Origin: a virus
Strand: one strand, 5' to 3'
Length of the DNA stretch: 30,520 bases
IMG/VR virus record: IMGVR_UViG_3300004770_000875
Location: 1 to 30,520 of that record
Part shown: piece after piece, positions 14,078-24,636 of the stretch
Layout of the letters: every line of letters starts with the position of its first letter
Position numbering within the stretch: the first letter of the stretch is position 1
Notes under the pieces: model-generated
Database searches by the model: none
Told to the model about the DNA's origin: nothing
Seen by the model: only the letters and a program-made list of their open reading frames with translations
Made by a program: the position numbers and the translations under genes

Positions 14078-17000
14078 TGGCCGTAACTAATACTTTAAAT
14101 TTATTACCAGAACCGTTTAGATCGGTTACTAACCAACGCTTCCTTGGCGCCACTATGGATCAATTGGTTACTGATGCTGCCAATGTCCCTGTTAATGGAT
14201 ATATTGGCCGTACATTTGCTCCTACCTATAAACTAGGTGACAACTATGTACCTGAACCAACTACTAATAGAGCAAATTATCAGCTTGAACCAAGCGTGGT
14301 TATTCGTGATGATAATGGCGACGTAATACATAACAGTGAATACATTGACTTATTACAAAGTATTAGCAATGCCGGTAATACCTCAACTAATCAACAAAGA
14401 TTATTTGGTACACAGAGTTATAACTATGATGGTCATTTTGACTACGATAAGTTTGTAAACTATCATAATTACCATTGGTTACCTAACGGTCCTGCAAGCG
14501 TCACAGTTACATCTAGCAAGACGCCAATGACTGCTGATTATACTGTAACACGAAATACCGCAGTAGGCGGCTATACATTCAGTGGACTTGGTGGTCATCC
14601 TGATCAACAGATAACCTTAGTTCGTGGAGGCACCTATACATTTACCGTTGATCAACTTGGTAACAAATTTTGGATTCAAAGTTTGCCTGGGGTCGATGGT
14701 GTTGATGTTGCTATACCAACGGTAAACACACGCGGCGTATATGGTGTTGAAAACAATGGCACCGATCTTGGTGTTGTAAAATTCACAGTACCTTTAAAAT
14801 CGTCACAAGATTTTTATATAGCTATGTCAACTCCTGTTGGGGCTAATAATGTAAATGCAGCGGTAACATTTAAGTATAGCGATATTCAAAATTCTTTATT
14901 AAGCGATTTTCTTGGTCGATTCCCTGAGGGTCTAGACGGCATCACTAATCAGTTACAAGGTAAAACATTTATCTTTATTGGGAATGACACCAACATGGCT
15001 GACTGGGAAGCACCAACTGGATTTGATAGTGTAACTGGCGCATATGATACTGTTACCAATACTCCTGTGCCAGTAGTTACTCGTCCGAGTGTATGGCAAG
15101 TTAATTTAGTACCTAGCGGATCTGATTATGTAATTCAAATCCTGCCAATGGTTACAATTACACCACAACAGCCTAAGGTGTTTATTACATCTGGTAAAAC
15201 GTATGCAGCTAATCAATTTTGGTTAGATTCAAATTATAATTATCAACAAGTGCCATTGATTACCGCCACAGCAGATTATCTATACTATCAAGATAGTAGC
15301 AATCCTGAGTTTGTGGGCGAAATAAAATTAGTTGATAACGTAAGCACTCCAATTGATATTGAAAATGACATCATTGGAATGACAGGCTACACAAGCCCAA
15401 CCGGAGTAATTTTTACCAACGGGCTAAAAGTTCGTTTCGATACATTAGTAACTCCTGACACCTATGCTAATAATGAATATTATGTAGAAGGCGTTGGCGT
15501 AGGAATTATGTTAGTTCCAGTTGCACAATTAGTTGTGCCGGAATCTTTTGGTGGACACATTAGTACTACTCCAGATTACATTACTATTAATCGCAGTAGT
15601 CAAGACCGTAATCCTTGGACTCGTAGTAATCGTTGGTTCCATAAAGATGTATTAGAAGCCACAGCTACTTACAATCAATCTAGCGTAGATTACGGCCCTA
15701 ATATTTTTGGCCGTCGTGCTATCATCGAATTTGAACCCAATTTACAATTATATAACTTTGGCAAACACGCCAAGAATACAGTTGACTTAATTACCTTTGC
15801 GTCAACTGATGCGTTTGTTGAAATCGAAGGCCCACAGACCTATCCAGTAAATAAGACCATAGATGGTGTAACATTAACACAGGATATGCGTGTAATCTTT
15901 GCCAATGACTATGACAAATTAATTGAAAACAAAGTATGGCAAGTAGATTTTCAAACTATTAACAGCGAAGTATTTGTAAGGCTACTTGAAACAACAGATG
16001 ATCCTGTTGTTGCTGGTGAGTGCGTAACTGTTACGCAAGGTACTACTAATGCTGGTAAAACTTTTTGGTTTGATGGAACCAATTGGCACGATAGTCAAGT
16101 AAAATCTACAGTTCAACAAGCACCATTATTTGATTTAGTTGATTCCGACGGATATAGTTTTGCTGATGCAACTATGTACCCTAATTCAACTTTTGCTGGT
16201 ACCAAAATATTTGGATATCCGATGGTTTTGGGTACCAATGACCCGGTACTTGGATTTCCGTTGGCATACCAAAACTTTAATAATATTGGTGATATTGTTT
16301 TTCAAGATTACTATATTTCTGATCAGTTTACCTATACAACAAATATCACAACTAGCAACACCTCAACATTAAATTGTAGTGCTGGCTATATTTTAAAAAA
16401 TTCTAGTCTAACCGATACTATAAAATTAAACAACTGGACACCCAATTTAGAAACATTGGAACAATATCAGGTTATTACTAAATTCTACGAAGGGTATCAA
16501 GTTCCTATCAACGGAACAAATTACACATTTGTACAAATTGATGTATTGCCAAGAGATTCAGCAACTGTTCCGCATTTAAAAGTTTACCTAAACAATACAC
16601 TACTAAATCCCTACACCGACTTAGTTACTACAGCCGATTCCAGTGGTAATACCATCTTGGGTATAAGCTGGGTGGGAATTTATCCAGTGGTGGCATTAAA
16701 AAATACCCCAAGACTTGGCGATAAGATCGATGTTAAGGTATTAAGCGATTCGATTAGCGAACTTGGATTTTATGAAATACCAAGTAACCTTGACTTTAAT
16801 CCATTAAATCAAAACTTTCCAACAGTTAAGACCAACGTTGGTTTAGTGCCTACTGCTATTACTTTAGGACAACTTAGAACACACTATAACAAACTAATAG
16901 AAAATACTACAATAAGCCCTGCTACGGCTGTACCTAATCAGGATCGCTACTTAAAAGCACAAGGCGGAACACTATTACAACATAGTAGCCCAGTTGTTTA

Positions 17001-20000
17001 TGGTATGACCTTCTTAACTGATCCTAAAGTTAGTTTTGTTGATGGTATTACATTAGCAAGACAAGAATATACAAGATTTAAAAATAAGTTTTTAAGTTTA
17101 TGCGAAAGCCTACGTACACTAGACTATACAAACCCACAATCTGGTGTAGATACAATATTACAAAATATTAATAGTGTTAAAAATTCTAGTTTCCCGTGGT
17201 ACTATAGCGACATGGTGCCGCAAGGCAATAATTATAATGAAATTGTTTATCCAGTTTTAAATGCTCGCCAGACTGCATATGAAATTACTAGCATTTTTAA
17301 TATTGCAAAATTAAGCAATCGTGCTGTATTGGTATATCATAATGGCATTCAATTAATAGCCAACAACAATGAATACTATTATGATCAAAGCACTCCCAGA
17401 ATTGTAATTAATGTTCCTTTAGCAGTAGGCGATACTATTACTATACGTGATTACTTGAATACAGACGGAAACTACATTCCAGAAACCCCGGTTAAGTTAG
17501 GATTAGCTCAGGCATATTCTCCGGCAAAGTATTTAGATACAACATATCAAACACCTATTATGGTTATTCGTGGACACGATGGTAGTATTACCCCTGCATT
17601 TGGAGACTTCCGCGACGACTATCTATTAGAACTTGAAAAACGGATCTACAATAACATTAAAGTTAATTACAATTCGTTAAACATTTTAAATCAATACAAT
17701 ACTATTCCTGGTCGTTTTCGGTCAATTGATTATAGTTTAGCAGATTGGGATCAACTACTTACAAAGAATTTTCTACAATGGGTAGGTAGTAACAATATTG
17801 ACTATACAACCAACACATGGTTTGATGCTAATAATCCTTGGACATGGAACTACAATCAATTTACTGATGTAGTAGATGGTAGTTACCTACAAGGCTCTTG
17901 GCGTGCCGTTTACAAATACTGGTTTGACACAGACCAGCCACACTTAGCACCTTGGGAAATGTTAGGCTTTGTTGAAATGCCAGACTGGTGGGAAACACGC
18001 TACGGTCCAGCACCATATACTAGCGGCAATACAACTCTATGGGAAGACTTAGAAGCAGGTTATATTTGGAACAGCAATGATAGTTTGGCCTATACCAACA
18101 CACAATTTGCTCGCCCTGGCCTACTTAACTTTATTCCTGTAGACCCTGCGGGCAATTTGTTAAATCCAGTAGATGCACATTTAGTACGTCAAATGAATAC
18201 GGTATCGGCAAGTAATTCCTTCCAAGTTGGTCATCAAGGTCCTGTTGAAACCGCATGGCGTCGTAGTAGTGACTACTTATATGCTGTGCAACAAGCACTG
18301 GCATTAGCACGTCCGGCTGAATATTTTAGTACACAAATTGACCTAAGTAGATTTTATAAAAATCCCGTCACCGGCCAATTTACTGATGTAATTAATCAAA
18401 AAATATCGCCTAGCTTGTTGGTAGTTAACGGTGATACTAAAACTGTACCCGGGACTACATTACGTACAGCTGGATATCTAAACTGGATTACAGACTACAT
18501 TAAAAACTTTGGTATGGATCCTGTTACTAAAGTTGAAAGTTATTTTAAGAATTTTAATGTACAGTTAGCTTACCGTGTTGGTGGATTCACAGATCAAAAT
18601 TTAATTACTGTGAAAGCAGAACAGACAAGTCCCGGCAGTACTAATGCTAGTGTTATCATTCCTAATGAAAATTACACAGTATATCTAAACAAGTCAGTTC
18701 CTGTTAATAAAATTTCATATAGTGCGGTAATTGTATCAAGGACTGAAACTGGTTATAGCGTAGCAGGATACGATACTACAAATCCATATTTTGTTATTGA
18801 GCCCAGTGTAGCAAATAATCAATCTACTACATTAACAGTAAACAACTTGACAGTAAAACTATATCAAAAGAGTAGTAAAGAAACTGTTTCAATACCTTAT
18901 GGTACTACGTTTACCAGTGTACAACAAGTTTCCGATTTCTTAATTAGTTATCAACGTCATTTGGTTAACCAGGGATTTAAATTTGAACAGTTTGATACAG
19001 AGTTAGAAATGACCCGCGACTGGACGTTGAGCATCAACGAATTTTTATTCTGGGCACAACAAGGTTGGAACGCAGGCGTATTAATTGTACTAAATCCAAT
19101 TAAAGATACCCTTGATGTACAAACTATTGGCAATACAGTAGATGAAATTACAAATTATCCTAACGGCAGTCGACTACTAGATGTAAACTTTAGACCAATT
19201 AAGAATAACAATTTTAATATTTTACGTTCAGATTATCCTGGCAAGAATCAAACGCAGATAACCACAGTTGATGGATTAAGCACTATTGCATTTGCTGAGT
19301 TACATCTAGTGCAGTTTGAAACTACATTAATTTTTGATAACGTAGATAACTTTGGCGACATACTATACATTCCTGAACAAGGCACACGCCAGTATCGTTT
19401 AAAACTAACTGGTGTAAAAACTGGCTTCTGGGACGGTGCATTAAGTGCGGCTGGATATATCTACAGTAATCCAGTTATCAATGTATGGCAACCTAATACA
19501 GATTATAAGCAAGGTGATATTGTTTCTTACAATAATTCTTACTATACTGCGCCCAATGACATTGTAGCTAACTTAGCATTTAAATTAAGTCAGTGGACAC
19601 AGATAAGTTTATCTGCGCTACAAACTGGCTTATTACCTAGCTTTGGCCACAATGCACAAGTCTTTGAAAACATTTATGATATTGATAATCCGCCACAGGA
19701 CAAAAACTATCAATTGTTTAGCTCTGGCTTAATTGGATTCCGTGAGCGCCCATTTTTAAGTAATTTGGGAATTGATATCTCTACACAGACTAAGTTCTAT
19801 CAAGGATATATCAAACAAAAAGGTACACAAAATGCTATTACAGCATTAACTTCTGCTACCTTTGACACAGTTAATAGTACTATTAACACCTACGAAGAAT
19901 GGGCATTCCAAGTTGGCCGCTATGGGGATATTGATAATAACCAATATACAGAGTTTGTACTTGATCAAAGTGTATTCTTAACTAACCCTGTAGCATTTAC

Positions 20001-23000
20001 TTTAACTGATAATTATGATACTGGTAATATCATTGTTAATCTAGCAGTGACTGGTAGTAACACAACATCTAATGTTTATAACGCTAGTAATATCGCTAGC
20101 ACAGTGACTTCTATTTACAATGATAGAACACAAAGCTCATATACAACAGACGTACCAAGTTGCGGTTATGTAAATCTTGCCGATATTGATTATCAAATAT
20201 TTGATATTGCTAAAATTACTCAAGTTCCAGCCCTAACAGAAGGTAAAAAACTTTGGGTAGCTAAAGATTTTAACTCTGGATGGAATGTTTATAGAACTGC
20301 CAATACTGGTGTTATAGCAACAACCCTTAATTATACTTTAGACAATTATGCTCAGTTGGTATTTAATTCTAGTCATGGATTAAATGCCGGAGACTATTTT
20401 GTATTACAAAACTTTAATACTAGTTACAATGGTATGTATCAAGTTAATGCGGTCAATGACTCTACAAGCATTAAGATTATTATACCTTCTAAGACAGCAT
20501 TAGTTACTGCTCAAGGAAAAATAACGGGCATTGGATCAGTTTTTAAACTTGATTCAATGGTAATTGATACATACAGTCAAATTGGGTTTATCACACCAAC
20601 GGCTGGCTGGATTGCCACTGACAGAGTATGGGTAAACACCGACACACAACCTGGCGCAACTGGCTGGGCAGTATACACATATGATGGTGCCACATGGTCA
20701 AGAACACGTCAAGAACAACCCCGGGTTGATATCACAAGTATTAACAGAACATTTATCTATAACAAAAATAACAATGTTATCTTGGCTGCACTCGATTACA
20801 TCGATCCAGCAAAAGGTAAAGTATTAAATACGGTGGGAGCCGACATTGACTTCCGATTAACACGCGATCCTGCACTATATAATGCCGGAAACCTTACAGT
20901 ATATTTAGATCATCATTGGGGACCACAACAAGTTGGTAAGATCTGGTGGAACTTAGATGCTGTTCGTTATATTGACTACGAACAAGACAAATTAATTTAT
21001 AGAATGAACCATTGGGGCGACGCTTTCCCTGGTAGTAACATTTTAGTTTATGAATGGGTTGAAAGTCCAGTTCTACCTAGCCAATATCTTTCTGTAGTAG
21101 GCGATGGTATTCCGTTACATAACGATGACTCTGCTTATAGTACATATGGTACTGTTGGACCAACCGGTGCTGTAACTGCTAATTACTATTTCTGGGTAAT
21201 TGGTAAGACAAGTATTAATACACAAGCTGGAAAATCAAACAGCGTATATGGTATTACTACCGCTATTGTTAATCCTCAAGCACAAGGTATTCCCTATACT
21301 ACAGTATTGCGCAACGATACCGTTGCATTATATAATGTTAATAACTCTTTAATTGGTACAAGTAGCATACTACATCTTGGTAGTCGTAGTACTGATGCTG
21401 GCCTAATACATAGTGAATATGCATTGGTGCAAGAAGGTAGTCCTGCAAGTATTTTACCTCCAGTTATCAAGCGCAAATTAATAGACAGTCTTGCTGGACA
21501 AGATGGCGCAGGCAATGCAGTACCAGATCCTACATTAACACCAGCTCAAGCATATGGTATTAGTATTCGTCCACGTCAGAGTTTGTTTATTAATCGTAAC
21601 TTGGCATTAACCAATTACTTAACTATAGTTAATAATAATTTATTGAGTTATCCTGTAGTTGAACGTAAGTTATTAACTGTACTAAACAGCGAAGAGTCTG
21701 TACCTCATACAGATTCTGGATTATATAGTTTAATAGTTGATACTCGTGCTGAATTGAATTATGTAGATACCGTGCCATTAAGCATAGGATATCAAGTTTT
21801 AGTTGATGCCGACGAAACCAACCTCGGCAAGTGGGCCATTTATTCTTGGTCTGGTGATGCGTGGACTTTATATCAATTACAAAGCTACAAAACAAATTTA
21901 TATTGGTCAAAAGTTGATTGGTATCAACCCGGTTACGACTATACTGTGGCACCCAATGTTACTGTAACTAATCGTCTTGAATTTGGTAAACTAACCTTAG
22001 CGGCTAATACTTACGTTAAAGTATTAAACAACGGTAGTAATCAATTTGAAGTTTACTACATTGACAATAACTTAAATCAAAATTTAGTTGGTATACAAAA
22101 CGGTACACTACAAATTAATACAGGCACAATTCCTGCACTAGAGCTAAGACAGATTTTAACAGCCGTGCAAAATGAAATCTTAGTTGACGATTTAGCCACC
22201 AAGTATAATCAATTATTCTTTACAATGGTTAAGTATGCATTGTCTGAACAAAAGAATATTGAATGGGCATTTAAAACTAGTTTCTTGAGTGCAACACAGT
22301 ATATTCGCGCACTAGCACAGTTCCCAAGTTACATTGCCGATAACCAAGACTATTATCTTGACTACATTAACGAAATAAAACCATATAGAACCACAGTTCG
22401 TGAGTTTGTTGTTGATTATCAAGGTCTTGATACTTATGGAAGTGATGCTACCGACTTCGATTTGCCGCCATATTATGATGCTAACGTAGGATACTACCGC
22501 AGTCCAAATGGTGAACAACCATACGATGCTACTACATTAAGTAGCGGAGTATACAGTCAATGGAATAACAATTACACATATCAAGTAGTTGATGTTATGA
22601 TAGAACGTCCCGGGACAGGTTATACAATGGTACCACAAGTGGTCATTGCGGGGGATAGTGGCACAGGTGCTGCTGGTTATGCTACGCTAGATGGTTACGG
22701 CGGAATTGCCAGTGTTATTATTACTAATCCTGGTAGTGGCTATACAACTGCCCCTGCGGTTACAATCAATGGTGTTGGCACTGGAGCAACTGCACGTGCC
22801 GTACTACGCAATGTGTTTGATGGTAATAACACTGGACACAATGTGATTAGAAGTATTCAAACTACAATAAAATTTGACCGGGTTGGATATACGGCCGCTA
22901 ATACTTTTGTATTTTGGAACACAATCACCTCGGCTAATATTGGACAAATCATTCCACCTGATACAATACTTGTTCTAGACAGTAAGTTTTATCGTTTAGA

Positions 23001-24579
23001 TACAGATTACACAGTTGATTCTGGTATAACATTCCCTGTTACTGATATTACACAAGTTTACGCTGGTGACTTTGATAATGCCAATGATCGTATTGTTGCT
23101 TACCGCGGCAATATTGACCTTACCTTAACGCAATCTGGATTAAACTATCCAGGGGTTATTGTAGACGGTAATACATTTACTGGCAATGTGTATGATAGTG
23201 TAATACAAAGCCGCTACACTGACAGTCTTGGGGTTAATCCAAGTGATATTATTGTTGATGGCGGCGAGTACGTAGATCGTTTTGAAAGTTATGCTCCGGA
23301 AGAGTTTGTTCCTGGGCGTATGTACGACAGTTTAAATCTAACAGTTCAAGATACTGACCACTTGGCATTCAGATTATTTGAAGATATGAATACGTTCTAT
23401 AACAGTTATAGAATTACTTCGTCTAATACTACGGTATTAACATCAAATTTATATTTAACTGATACTTCAATACTGGTTGACAATGCCGCAGTATTACCAT
23501 TACCGTCTCCCACACAGAATCAACCTGGTGTAGTTTTCATTAACGGCGAAAAAATTGTTTATTGGAGAAATTATGCCCTTGAGCATAAAATTGGGTGGTC
23601 GGCAAATACTGTAATTGCCACACATAGTTTAATAACCAACTCTGGTAATTTATATCTGACTACTGGTAATGTTTATGGTGCTTACTTTGCTAATGTAGCG
23701 TCAAATGTTACGCAGGTGTCGGCTAATACCATTGCTCAAATCCGCCGAGCAGTTGATGGAACTAGTCCAGCACCGATGCATCCAATTGGTAGCCAAGTAA
23801 TTGATTCTAGTATACAACAACTAATACCCGGATCTGCTAATAGTAATGTGGTATTATCCCATACCACTGTTTATACAGTAGCAGATAAACCAAGTTTGGG
23901 CGTTGTCTTAACAGGAAACGTAACTGGTAAACTAGGCGACGTAATTACTCAAACACAAACAGTTGATGCATGGCAAGCAAATACAAATATCGCTGTAGGT
24001 CAATTAACATATTACAGTGGTAATAGTTATACTGTTACCGGTAATGTATACGGAGTGACATTTAGTAGTATATCTAGTAATGTTGCGTTAACATTTGCTG
24101 GAAACACAAGCAATATATCTACAATGATGTTACTAGAAACGGTAACAGACACTAAATTAATTCCAGTTATATTGCTCAATGGTAATATTGCCGGATCACC
24201 GGTTAGATACGACTCTGGAACAGTTGTAGGAACAACTGGCACATACGATGCTTTTAGTACTGACCCAGAATATGCTTTTGGACCTGGTGGAATTCCACCA
24301 TACAATACCGCAGTTGAATACTTAGGCGGGGGCGATGGATTTGATAACACCGTCGGAACCGTACATATAAATGGAGTAGATACTGGAGTTTTTGTTACAA
24401 ACTCTTATATACTAGGTAAAGTTAATTCTTCGGCAGAAGTAATATTAAGTACTGGCACACGAGTTACACAGAGCAATGTTTGGTATAGTCCAGGCGTAGG
24501 AACACCGAGCAATGGGTTACCGCTAATAAACAGCAATACCCCAGAAGCAGTATTCTTAAAAGCCAGCAGATACTACTAG
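14077..24579 (+). CDS. 7: Giant gp7-like baseplate wedge protein (3500 residues)
   Basis: One uninterrupted ORF of 10.5 kb. The N-terminus (LLPEPFRSVTNQRFLGATMD, then HFDYDKFVNYHNYHWLPNGP around 117-136) and position after gp6 fit the gp7 family; T4 gp7 is 1032 residues and forms the outer arm of each wedge. Further parts include FWIQSLPGVDG near 200, aromatic wedge-like blocks such as WYYSDMVPQGNN near 1045, INEIKPYRTTVREFVVDYQG near 2763, two GxGY repeats (2844-2920), a block with AYRGNIDLTLTQSGLNYPG and YAPEEFVPGRMYD (about 3008-3088), and two W-x-ANT repeats (3174-3211, 3299-3336). Such large proteins are known from marine T4-like phages; here it may also cover gp8, for which no gene follows. 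No frameshift is seen. Domain borders are estimated. Confidence 0.82.
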   Translation: MAVTNTLNLLPEPFRSVTNQRFLGATMDQLVTDAANVPVNGYIGRTFAPTYKLGDNYVPEPTTNRANYQLEPSVVIRDDNGDVIHNSEYIDLLQSISNAGNTSTNQQRLFGTQSYNYDGHFDYDKFVNYHNYHWLPNGPASVTVTSSKTPMTADYTVTRNTAVGGYTFSGLGGHPDQQITLVRGGTYTFTVDQLGNKFWIQSLPGVDGVDVAIPTVNTRGVYGVENNGTDLGVVKFTVPLKSSQDFYIAMSTPVGANNVNAAVTFKYSDIQNSLLSDFLGRFPEGLDGITNQLQGKTFIFIGNDTNMADWEAPTGFDSVTGAYDTVTNTPVPVVTRPSVWQVNLVPSGSDYVIQILPMVTITPQQPKVFITSGKTYAANQFWLDSNYNYQQVPLITATADYLYYQDSSNPEFVGEIKLVDNVSTPIDIENDIIGMTGYTSPTGVIFTNGLKVRFDTLVTPDTYANNEYYVEGVGVGIMLVPVAQLVVPESFGGHISTTPDYITINRSSQDRNPWTRSNRWFHKDVLEATATYNQSSVDYGPNIFGRRAIIEFEPNLQLYNFGKHAKNTVDLITFASTDAFVEIEGPQTYPVNKTIDGVTLTQDMRVIFANDYDKLIENKVWQVDFQTINSEVFVRLLETTDDPVVAGECVTVTQGTTNAGKTFWFDGTNWHDSQVKSTVQQAPLFDLVDSDGYSFADATMYPNSTFAGTKIFGYPMVLGTNDPVLGFPLAYQNFNNIGDIVFQDYYISDQFTYTTNITTSNTSTLNCSAGYILKNSSLTDTIKLNNWTPNLETLEQYQVITKFYEGYQVPINGTNYTFVQIDVLPRDSATVPHLKVYLNNTLLNPYTDLVTTADSSGNTILGISWVGIYPVVALKNTPRLGDKIDVKVLSDSISELGFYEIPSNLDFNPLNQNFPTVKTNVGLVPTAITLGQLRTHYNKLIENTTISPATAVPNQDRYLKAQGGTLLQHSSPVVYGMTFLTDPKVSFVDGITLARQEYTRFKNKFLSLCESLRTLDYTNPQSGVDTILQNINSVKNSSFPWYYSDMVPQGNNYNEIVYPVLNARQTAYEITSIFNIAKLSNRAVLVYHNGIQLIANNNEYYYDQSTPRIVINVPLAVGDTITIRDYLNTDGNYIPETPVKLGLAQAYSPAKYLDTTYQTPIMVIRGHDGSITPAFGDFRDDYLLELEKRIYNNIKVNYNSLNILNQYNTIPGRFRSIDYSLADWDQLLTKNFLQWVGSNNIDYTTNTWFDANNPWTWNYNQFTDVVDGSYLQGSWRAVYKYWFDTDQPHLAPWEMLGFVEMPDWWETRYGPAPYTSGNTTLWEDLEAGYIWNSNDSLAYTNTQFARPGLLNFIPVDPAGNLLNPVDAHLVRQMNTVSASNSFQVGHQGPVETAWRRSSDYLYAVQQALALARPAEYFSTQIDLSRFYKNPVTGQFTDVINQKISPSLLVVNGDTKTVPGTTLRTAGYLNWITDYIKNFGMDPVTKVESYFKNFNVQLAYRVGGFTDQNLITVKAEQTSPGSTNASVIIPNENYTVYLNKSVPVNKISYSAVIVSRTETGYSVAGYDTTNPYFVIEPSVANNQSTTLTVNNLTVKLYQKSSKETVSIPYGTTFTSVQQVSDFLISYQRHLVNQGFKFEQFDTELEMTRDWTLSINEFLFWAQQGWNAGVLIVLNPIKDTLDVQTIGNTVDEITNYPNGSRLLDVNFRPIKNNNFNILRSDYPGKNQTQITTVDGLSTIAFAELHLVQFETTLIFDNVDNFGDILYIPEQGTRQYRLKLTGVKTGFWDGALSAAGYIYSNPVINVWQPNTDYKQGDIVSYNNSYYTAPNDIVANLAFKLSQWTQISLSALQTGLLPSFGHNAQVFENIYDIDNPPQDKNYQLFSSGLIGFRERPFLSNLGIDISTQTKFYQGYIKQKGTQNAITALTSATFDTVNSTINTYEEWAFQVGRYGDIDNNQYTEFVLDQSVFLTNPVAFTLTDNYDTGNIIVNLAVTGSNTTSNVYNASNIASTVTSIYNDRTQSSYTTDVPSCGYVNLADIDYQIFDIAKITQVPALTEGKKLWVAKDFNSGWNVYRTANTGVIATTLNYTLDNYAQLVFNSSHGLNAGDYFVLQNFNTSYNGMYQVNAVNDSTSIKIIIPSKTALVTAQGKITGIGSVFKLDSMVIDTYSQIGFITPTAGWIATDRVWVNTDTQPGATGWAVYTYDGATWSRTRQEQPRVDITSINRTFIYNKNNNVILAALDYIDPAKGKVLNTVGADIDFRLTRDPALYNAGNLTVYLDHHWGPQQVGKIWWNLDAVRYIDYEQDKLIYRMNHWGDAFPGSNILVYEWVESPVLPSQYLSVVGDGIPLHNDDSAYSTYGTVGPTGAVTANYYFWVIGKTSINTQAGKSNSVYGITTAIVNPQAQGIPYTTVLRNDTVALYNVNNSLIGTSSILHLGSRSTDAGLIHSEYALVQEGSPASILPPVIKRKLIDSLAGQDGAGNAVPDPTLTPAQAYGISIRPRQSLFINRNLALTNYLTIVNNNLLSYPVVERKLLTVLNSEESVPHTDSGLYSLIVDTRAELNYVDTVPLSIGYQVLVDADETNLGKWAIYSWSGDAWTLYQLQSYKTNLYWSKVDWYQPGYDYTVAPNVTVTNRLEFGKLTLAANTYVKVLNNGSNQFEVYYIDNNLNQNLVGIQNGTLQINTGTIPALELRQILTAVQNEILVDDLATKYNQLFFTMVKYALSEQKNIEWAFKTSFLSATQYIRALAQFPSYIADNQDYYLDYINEIKPYRTTVREFVVDYQGLDTYGSDATDFDLPPYYDANVGYYRSPNGEQPYDATTLSSGVYSQWNNNYTYQVVDVMIERPGTGYTMVPQVVIAGDSGTGAAGYATLDGYGGIASVIITNPGSGYTTAPAVTINGVGTGATARAVLRNVFDGNNTGHNVIRSIQTTIKFDRVGYTAANTFVFWNTITSANIGQIIPPDTILVLDSKFYRLDTDYTVDSGITFPVTDITQVYAGDFDNANDRIVAYRGNIDLTLTQSGLNYPGVIVDGNTFTGNVYDSVIQSRYTDSLGVNPSDIIVDGGEYVDRFESYAPEEFVPGRMYDSLNLTVQDTDHLAFRLFEDMNTFYNSYRITSSNTTVLTSNLYLTDTSILVDNAAVLPLPSPTQNQPGVVFINGEKIVYWRNYALEHKIGWSANTVIATHSLITNSGNLYLTTGNVYGAYFANVASNVTQVSANTIAQIRRAVDGTSPAPMHPIGSQVIDSSIQQLIPGSANSNVVLSHTTVYTVADKPSLGVVLTGNVTGKLGDVITQTQTVDAWQANTNIAVGQLTYYSGNSYTVTGNVYGVTFSSISSNVALTFAGNTSNISTMMLLETVTDTKLIPVILLNGNIAGSPVRYDSGTVVGTTGTYDAFSTDPEYAFGPGGIPPYNTAVEYLGGGDGFDNTVGTVHINGVDTGVFVTNSYILGKVNSSAEVILSTGTRVTQSNVWYSPGVGTPSNGLPLINSNTPEAVFLKASRYY
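22606..22836 (+). repeat. Two GxGYxxxPxVxI protein repeats inside gp7-like gene
   Basis: Residues 2845-2857 (PGTGYTMVPQVVI) and 2885-2897 (PGSGYTTAPAVTI) share 8 of 13 positions and are 40 residues apart, each followed by G-rich turns (GDSGTGAAG, GVGTGATARA). This is a beta-repeat style found in adhesins and phage fibres; here it lies between the INEIKPYR block and the C-terminal modules. Confidence 0.7.
23596..23709 (+). repeat. W-x-ANT module, copy 1, in gp7-like protein
   Basis: Residues 3174-3211 begin WSANTVIATHSL and contain SGNLY and TGNVYG. They are identical to copy 2 at 21 of 38 aligned positions. The pattern W..NT....G..YY.G..Y.V resembles small carbohydrate-binding modules of the chitin-binding type, but this is only a visual likeness. 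Confidence 0.65.
23971..24084 (+). repeat. W-x-ANT module, copy 2, in gp7-like protein
   Basis: Residues 3299-3336 begin WQANTNIAVGQLTYYSGN and contain VTGNVYG. A more distant relative, WQPNTDYKQGDIVSYNNSYY, lies at nucleotides about 19486-19545 in the same protein, so the module may occur three times. Confidence 0.65.
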
Positions 24580-24596
24580 ACCGGATAAACACCTAT

Positions 24597-24604
24597 GATA
24601 AATA
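24597..24604 (+). promoter_or_regulatory. T4-type late promoter box GATAAATA overlapping the first ATG of the next gene
   Basis: GATAAATA (then C) begins on the G of the ATG at 24595. Its predicted start point near 24610 lies after that ATG, so transcripts from it cannot use it; the GTG at 24637 remains. A weaker box GATAAACA is at 24584-24591. Confidence 0.65.
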
Positions 24605-24623
24605 CTGATAACAAACAAAATTT

Positions 24624-24629
24624 AGAGGA
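24624..24629 (+). promoter_or_regulatory. Ribosome binding site AGAGGA supporting the GTG start at 24637
   Basis: AGAGGA ends 7 bases before an in-frame GTG (24637-24639), whereas the upstream ATG at 24595 has no comparable site. Together with the late box at 24597 it decides the start. Confidence 0.6.
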
Positions 24630-24636
24630 AAAAGCA

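Noticed and set aside
21629-21952. Minus-strand open frame of 107 codons inside the gp7-like gene
   Set aside because: Antisense to a continuous 3500-codon gene, with no ribosome binding site, low-complexity composition and no recognisable motif; the same applies to 24027-24350 and 22312-22518.
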